A stretch of DNA of 57,521 nucleotides, from assembly GCA_014191755.1 (NCBI GenBank), contig BJHE01000013.1, positions 1 through 57,521 of the forward strand, given 5' to 3'. Numbering within the stretch: position 1 is the stretch's first letter; the number at the start of each line of letters is the position of its first letter. Of the stretch, positions 53,603 through 57,521 are shown piece after piece. A program made the translations under genes and the position numbers. The notes beneath the pieces were generated by a model, which was given only the letters and a program-made list of their open reading frames with translations, was not told where the DNA came from and ran no database searches. Source of the DNA: Cyanobium sp. Its GTDB lineage: Bacteria; Cyanobacteriota; Cyanobacteriia; PCC-6307; Cyanobiaceae.

Positions 53603-53896
53603 ATGACGGACTCTTGCCCCTCCGGCTGCCGGCGCCAGCCCACCCCGGCGGTGCCCTTGGCGGCAGCCAAGAACCAGCTCTCGGCCTTGGTGGCTCGGGT
53701 GGAGCAGGGGGAGGAGATCGCCATCACCCGTCGGGGGGTGCCGGTGGTGCGGTTGGTGCCCGAATCAGGAGAACGCAACGGGCCTGCAGGGCGCCACGAG
53801 CGGGTGGTCCTGGCGCTGGAGCGGCTGCAACAGCTGCGGAGCGGCGTTGTATTGGAGGGCGACCTGGGGCTGATCGCCCGGGAGGGTCTGGATTGA
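53603..53896 (+). CDS. Phd/YefM-type antitoxin
   Basis: 97 residues. VPLAAAKNQLSALVARVEQG, EEIAITRRGVPVVRLVPES is the Phd fold. The C-terminal tail (LERLQQLRSGVVLEGDL... GLD) would contact the toxin. The stop overlaps the TTG of the downstream VapC (TTGA). Operator-like GCTAGC repeats lie upstream. Confidence 0.88.
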   Translation: MTDSCPSGCRRQPTPAVPLAAAKNQLSALVARVEQGEEIAITRRGVPVVRLVPESGERNGPAGRHERVVLALERLQQLRSGVVLEGDLGLIAREGLD

Positions 53897-54321
53897 ATCC
53901 GGCGATCGCAACCAGCGCCTTTGTGCTCGACAACTCCGTGCTCTGCGGCTGGATTCTCGCCAACCAAGCCACGCCCTACTGCGACGCGGTAGCCAGCCTG
54001 CTGCCGGTGGTCGATGCCCACGCCCCCTGGTTGCTGCAGCTGGAGTTCACCAATGTGCTGCGCACAGCTTGCCGTCGCGGCACGATCGAGATCGCTGCGG
54101 CCCGCGAGATTGTCGATCATGTGGCCCTGCTGCCGATCCGCATCGATGCCGCCCCTCCCCAGCCGGCCGCCCTGCTGAGCCTGGCTTTGCGGTTCCAGCT
54201 CACCAGCTATGACGCGGCCTACCTGGAGCTTGCCCTGCGGCTGCAGCTGCCGATCGCCACCCGCGACGACGCCCTGGCTGAGGCGGCCTGGGCTGCTGGG
54301 GTGGGGGTACTCACTGCCTAG
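53893..54321 (+). CDS. vapC: PIN-domain toxin, VapC type
   Basis: 142 residues from TTG, the only start adjacent to the antitoxin. FVLDNSVLCGWIL (first Asp), LQLEFTNVLRTA (Glu), TSYDAAYLELAL (Asp) and IATRDDALAEAA (final Asp) form the PIN site. Appears intact. Confidence 0.88.
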   Translation: MNPAIATSAFVLDNSVLCGWILANQATPYCDAVASLLPVVDAHAPWLLQLEFTNVLRTACRRGTIEIAAAREIVDHVALLPIRIDAAPPQPAALLSLALRFQLTSYDAAYLELALRLQLPIATRDDALAEAAWAAGVGVLTA

Positions 54322-55114
54322 TCGCCCGCGCAACCGTCGCGCCAGCGGGCGATGGTCGGGGCCATGCCGACAGGGTTCCGTGGGGGAGCAGGTGAAGGCC
54401 GATCTCGCGCTGGTTTGAGGTCCGCAGGCCCGTGAGCCGTTAGCGGTGATGACAGCAGCGATGGCAAGGCCCAGGCCCAGGCGCGGGAGAGCGACGAGAT
54501 GGAAGGCTCGATTCGGTTGGCTGGGCGCCGGAGATCTCCAGGCTGGGACCTGATCGCCCTGGGCCAGGTGGCGGCGCTGTGCTGCTGAGGTTTCGGCTGA
54601 ATGGGCCGTGCTGAAGGCTGGCGGAGGCAAGCCGCCGCCACCTCGGTCGCCTGCGGGGGGCGATGGGCTCACCCCAAAGCCGTGGGCCAACGGAAGAGGG
54701 TGCCTTTGCTGAGACAGTTCAAGACCCTGACGCCGTTAACCCCGGACGGGAGGAACAGGGTTCAATCTCATTGTTGATGTAAGTGTAGATCTCATGGGGG
54801 GGTCTGCCTACCAGGGCGCTGTGCGGCCTGGCATGGCATTTTTTCCATAGGGGGGCTTAAGGAGCTTCGGAACAACCTCCACCTTGGCGGTGATCCCTGA
54901 CGACACCCGTACCGCCGCAGTCCAGCCATGATCTGGACCGTGGTTGTCTGGAGTCGCTCATAGCTTTCCAGGGTCGCCGCCCCCGGCAAAGTTAATGAAG
55001 AAATCGGCGGTTTAAAGAATTTCCTGGGTTTAAGGGGGGGTGAAGATTTACTTGCTTATTCTTTGAATGCCTCGCGAAAGTCGGGGTATTGTTAGCCACA
55101 ACATGGGTGTTTCT
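54322..55114. other. Intergenic stretch before the second PEP-CTERM paralog
   Basis: No recognisable gene. From about 54505 it is similar to the stretch before paralog A (about 51260 on), the closer match starting near 54861. The first ~180 bases show nothing. Confidence 0.5.
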
Positions 55115-55900
55115 ATGCTCAACATGCCTCTTTTTAAAGGCATATCTTCCAGTGCCAAGGGCAGTACCTCCAATCCCCAACCCCGCTGCTCATCGCTAGC
55201 AAAGTCAGCTCTTCTTGCGTCCATGGCGGTGGGGGCGCTTGCCACCGGCCAGGCTCAGGCCATTAGTGTGAATGTGAATGACATAGATTACGACGTGACC
55301 ACATTTACCGGAACTTACAACGACAACATCAGCAAATTCGCAACTGCGGCTAATGGGGGAGTCATGCCTTGGTGGGGTAGCAACTCTCTAGCGACAGAGT
55401 TTGCGAGCGCTGTGCAGTATTCTTTGGGTAGTCCGAATAATCATGTAAGTCCATTCTTCGGATTTTACCTGTATGGTACCTCGACATTGGTAATGTGTTC
55501 GTGGTCTGCTTCTGCTGATGACACGTGGCCAATCTGGTGTGGTGGAGTGGGGTCGCATTGGGTGGTGACATGGGCCCAAGCCACGACCACATCGGTCCCC
55601 GGCCCCCTGCCGCTCTTCGGCGTCGCTGCTGCCTTGGGGTATAGCCGCAAGCTGAGGAAGCGCATCTATCGCAGCACCAAGGCTGGTTCAGGCACCGATT
55701 GCCTCTGATCCGAGACCTCGCAGCTTTCGCGGCTGCCAAGGTGTGATTGGCCTTGGGCAGATAGCCTTGTTGATCCACCAACCAGCTGGCGGCATTAAGC
55801 CACCGCTGGCTATCCAATGGCCCAGCAGTTCCAGCTGTTTATTGCATGATTTATTCGCGTCTTTCTGTCCTGTTCCGTCTGCTGCTACAGCCCTTAAAGG
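54861..55900. repeat. Segmental duplication, copy B
   Basis: Counterpart of 51421-52520. The two copies are separated by ~2.3 kb containing two Phd/VapC modules in opposite orientations and a Uma2 fragment. Confidence 0.7.
55115..55708 (+). CDS. PEP-CTERM-like secreted protein, paralog B
   Basis: 197 residues from ATG 55115 (another ATG lies at 55103). Signal-like AKSALLASMAVGALATGQAQA, mature domain with DVTTFTGTYNDNISKF and MPWWGSN, tail VPGPLPLFGVAAALGYSRKL and KRIYRS. It is clearly paralogous to the gene at 51677, with strongest similarity in the N-terminal half of the mature part and the tail; the central portion has diverged and carries extra Cys/Trp (VMCSWSASADDTWPIWCGG). Function unknown. 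Confidence 0.75.
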   Translation: MLNMPLFKGISSSAKGSTSNPQPRCSSLAKSALLASMAVGALATGQAQAISVNVNDIDYDVTTFTGTYNDNISKFATAANGGVMPWWGSNSLATEFASAVQYSLGSPNNHVSPFFGFYLYGTSTLVMCSWSASADDTWPIWCGGVGSHWVVTWAQATTTSVPGPLPLFGVAAALGYSRKLRKRIYRSTKAGSGTDCL

Positions 55901-56043
55901 TTAAAGCGATTGCAACAATAGCTTCGCTTCCCGGTCGCGGGGCCTAGCCCCATTGGCCCGCTTGGGCGTCTCGGTCAGCTGCTGTTGTTGCCCAGATCAA
56001 CGCCGATTCGCTGCTCTCAGGGCCCCTTGTACTCGAAGGGATT
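55901..56043. other. Short gap after the duplication
   Basis: No features seen apart from the tail of the VapC fragment. Confidence 0.4.
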
Positions 56044-56238
56044 GACTCGAAGGGATTGAACAGTGCCACACCGAAACCGTCTAAGTCCTTGACGGTGCGT
56101 GACAACGGTGAGCCCGTGCACCAGGGCGATGGCGGCATCCTGTTCCCGCGTGATTTCGATGCCGGCCTGGATTTCGCCCAGGCTCACCGAGGCGAGCTGC
56201 AGATTGGCGTTGTCGACGGCTTGGAGCCAGGCGAGCAC
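56044..56238 (-). pseudogene. VapC-type toxin fragment with internal deletion
   Basis: Minus strand: LAWLQAVDNANLQLASVSLG, EIQAGIEITREQDA, then ALVHGLTVVT and, after a frameshift, RTVKDLDGFGVALFNPFE. Intact relatives have roughly 50 more residues between EITREQDA and ALVHGL plus an N-terminal strand with the first Asp, both missing here. Non-functional. Confidence 0.7.
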
Positions 56239-56305
56239 GGCGCCATGGGGCCTGGATCATCAATGGTGCTGTCGGTAGGATTCTTACCTCCAGGCTCAGG
56301 CGCCG

Positions 56306-56557
56306 ATGCGAGTCACCAGCAAGGGCCAGGTCACCATTCCCCAGGCCATCCGCGAACGCTGCGGCCTCCTCCCTCACACCGAGGTGCACTTCGTGGAGGA
56401 AGGGGGGAGGGTGTTTCTGGAGAGAGACGACAGCCAGCCCAGTCGCGGCACTGAGGCGGTGCAGCGTCTGCAGCAGGCGCGACTTCGCACCAAACTCAGC
56501 ACCGATCAACTCCTGGCTCTTACCCGTGGCGACATCGAGACGGGTGATCAGCTCTGA
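56306..56557 (+). CDS. AbrB-family antitoxin
   Basis: 83 residues. MRVTSKGQVTIPQAIRERCG, LLPHTEVHFVEEGGRVFL is the AbrB/SpoVT fold. The C-terminal tail (LRTKLSTDQLLALTRGD) would bind the toxin. Its stop overlaps the following VapC ATG (TGATG). Confidence 0.9.
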   Translation: MRVTSKGQVTIPQAIRERCGLLPHTEVHFVEEGGRVFLERDDSQPSRGTEAVQRLQQARLRTKLSTDQLLALTRGDIETGDQL

Positions 56558-56856
56558 TGGTGCTGGTCGACACCAACGTGATCCTCGACGTGGTGACCGT
56601 AGATCCCCGCTGGAGCGACTGGAGCCGCCGCCAACTCGTGCATTGGCTGAATACGGGCCCCGTGGTGATCAACGCCATCATCTACGGCGAGATCGGCTTT
56701 GCCTGTGAGCGCATCGAATCGCTGGATGCTCTCCTGCCATCCCATCTCTACGACTACCGGGCCATCCCGCGGGAGGCGGCCTTCCTTGCCGCCCGAGCCC
56801 ATGCCGCCTACCGCCAGGCGTTCCCAGGGTTGAAGCTGATCACGCCGCAATCCTGA
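56557..56856 (+). CDS. VapC-type toxin lacking its active-site C-terminal segment
   Basis: 99 residues, shorter than the usual ~130-140. The N-terminal half is normal: VLVDTNVILDVVTVDPRWSD, NAIIYGEIGFACERIESLDA, EAAFLAARAHAAYRQ. The expected segment with the PDFFIGAHA-like helix and TRD-like acidic pair is absent; the sequence jumps in frame from AYRQ to AFPGLKLITPQS, which is the normal C-terminal end. Loss of these acids should abolish catalysis, leaving a possible toxin decoy or decaying gene. Confidence 0.8.
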   Translation: MVLVDTNVILDVVTVDPRWSDWSRRQLVHWLNTGPVVINAIIYGEIGFACERIESLDALLPSHLYDYRAIPREAAFLAARAHAAYRQAFPGLKLITPQS

Positions 56857-57044
56857 CGCGACCGGCAAGCGACAGGGCGGGTCACCGTGACCGGGCTCAG
56901 GCCAGCTGGACCAGGTTTGGAGATCGTGGGGCAGATCCTGGGGTTTTGGTTTAGCGCGCCAGGGGCGGCGCGAAGGTGTCGACGCTCTTGCCGCGGCAAT
57001 CGAAGTGCTGGTGGGCTGGCAGCCCCCGCCGCCACAATGGCGCT

Positions 57045-57446
57045 ATGAATCGTTCCGCCGACTGGCTGCATCAGGCGCAGGCCGATCTCGAGCTGGCGGG
57101 AGTGAGCGCTGCCGCCGGCCACCATGAATGGGCCTGCTTTGCTTGCCATCAGGCTGTGGAGAAGGCCCTCAAGGGTTTGCACCTGCGCCATGGCCAGCAG
57201 GCGTGGGGCCACGGCCTCGGGCGCTCCTGGCGCGATCTGCCGCCGGCCATCGCCGCTGAGCTGGCGGCCAGCGTCAGCGATCTGGAGGATCGCTTGCGCA
57301 TCCTCGATGCCCTTTACATCCCGACCCGCTATCCCGATAGCCTGCCGGATGGTGCTCCGACCGACCACTTCGGGCGGCTCCAGAGCGAGGACGCCCACCG
57401 TCATGCCCGTTCGATCGTTGACGCAATCGCTGCTGCGCTGGCCTGA
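57045..57446 (+). CDS. HEPN-domain protein (toxin of a HEPN/MNT pair)
   Basis: 133 residues from ATG 57045. ADWLHQAQADLELAGVSAAA, WACFACHQAVEKALKGLHL and RILDALYIPTRYPDSLPDG are classical HEPN features, the R-x4-6-H-type RNase motif being represented around YIPTRYPDS. Its 3' end overlaps the downstream MNT nucleotidyltransferase gene by about 44 bases. In HEPN/MNT modules the MNT protein neutralises the HEPN toxin by AMPylating it (established for some systems). Confidence 0.85.
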   Translation: MNRSADWLHQAQADLELAGVSAAAGHHEWACFACHQAVEKALKGLHLRHGQQAWGHGLGRSWRDLPPAIAAELAASVSDLEDRLRILDALYIPTRYPDSLPDGAPTDHFGRLQSEDAHRHARSIVDAIAAALA

Positions 57447-57521
57447 ACCGGAGCAGATCCTGAACCAGGTGCGCCTCTGGGCGGCCCAGGTGGCGGCGGA
57501 GCATCCGGGCCTGGAACGGGT
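57403..57521 (+). CDS. MNT-type nucleotidyltransferase, partial (runs off window)
   Basis: Begins MPVRSLTQSLLRWPEPEQIL and continues NQVRLWAAQVAAEHPGLER to the window edge. This matches the N-terminus of minimal nucleotidyltransferase antitoxins, whose GSxARG active site would lie just beyond. It overlaps the HEPN gene. Confidence 0.7.
   Translation, partial: MPVRSLTQSLLRWPEPEQILNQVRLWAAQVAAEHPGLER

Noticed and set aside
54318..54690. Open frames on the minus strand after the second VapC
   Set aside because: Low-complexity Pro/Arg sequence, no motif, no start context.
1..57521. CRISPR arrays, rRNA or tRNA genes
   Set aside because: No regularly spaced repeats of CRISPR type and no convincing RNA gene signature seen by eye.

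Overview
The window looks like chromosomal DNA of an alpha-cyanobacterium of the Synechococcus/Cyanobium type. The signs are high GC, very tight spacing with many ATGA/GTGA overlaps, an Flv3-Flv1 flavodiiron pair, a carotenoid cleavage oxygenase, two photolyase-family proteins, and ordinary housekeeping genes (alaS, fabI, hisB) with cyanobacterial-style sequences. The taxonomic call is inferred from gene content; no rRNA or tRNA gene was recognised.

Layout. 0-2.1 kb: a Zn/Mn-type ABC transporter binding protein behind a Fur/Zur-like box, followed by an outer-membrane-like protein. 2.1-6.0 kb: flv3-flv1 operon (minus strand). 6.5-14.1 kb: MEKHLA and SWIM proteins, a FAD monooxygenase/PLP aminotransferase pair, a SNF2-type helicase and a small membrane protein. 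14.5-17.2 kb: alaS. 17.6-23.2 kb: an accessory island containing an AT-rich methyltransferase-like gene, broken IS1182-like and IS91-like transposases, and between two outward-facing IS91-like remnants a compact + strand cassette: papain-family (C1) cysteine protease, a small protein carrying only the protease's C-terminal domain, and a chagasin-type cysteine-protease inhibitor. An antitoxin gene fragment abuts the right IS end.

23.3-35.1 kb: a VapC/AbrB pair, an SDR + cytochrome P450 operon, a 2603-residue multidomain extracellular nuclease with Calx-beta, lamin-tail and C-terminal RTX-like segments, and a PEP-CTERM-like gene with an amber stop in its signal peptide. 35.1-45.3 kb: DoxX, NUDIX, photolyase, DegT aminotransferase, thioredoxin-like, lipoprotein, Sfp-type phosphopantetheinyl transferase, a photolyase-like protein whose two domains are in reversed order, fabI, a VapBC pair, and hisB. 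45.3-50.9 kb: a FAD monooxygenase, a 56-residue secreted Cys/Pro peptide preceded by tandem 14-bp repeats, a vanadium haloperoxidase-like enzyme, and a carotenoid oxygenase.

50.9-57.5 kb: an accessory region with a ~1.1 kb segmental duplication carrying two paralogous PEP-CTERM-like secreted proteins, interleaved with toxin-antitoxin modules (two Phd/VapC pairs, one AbrB/VapC pair whose toxin has lost the active-site segment, and a HEPN/MNT pair cut by the window end) plus Uma2 and VapC fragments.

The most novel-looking object is the protease / shared-domain / chagasin cassette (20.3-22.3 kb). Its three genes look co-transcribed, the protease keeps its full catalytic set, and the inhibitor keeps all three chagasin contact loops, so a self-contained protease-inhibitor system is a reasonable inference. 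Its biological target cannot be read from the sequence.
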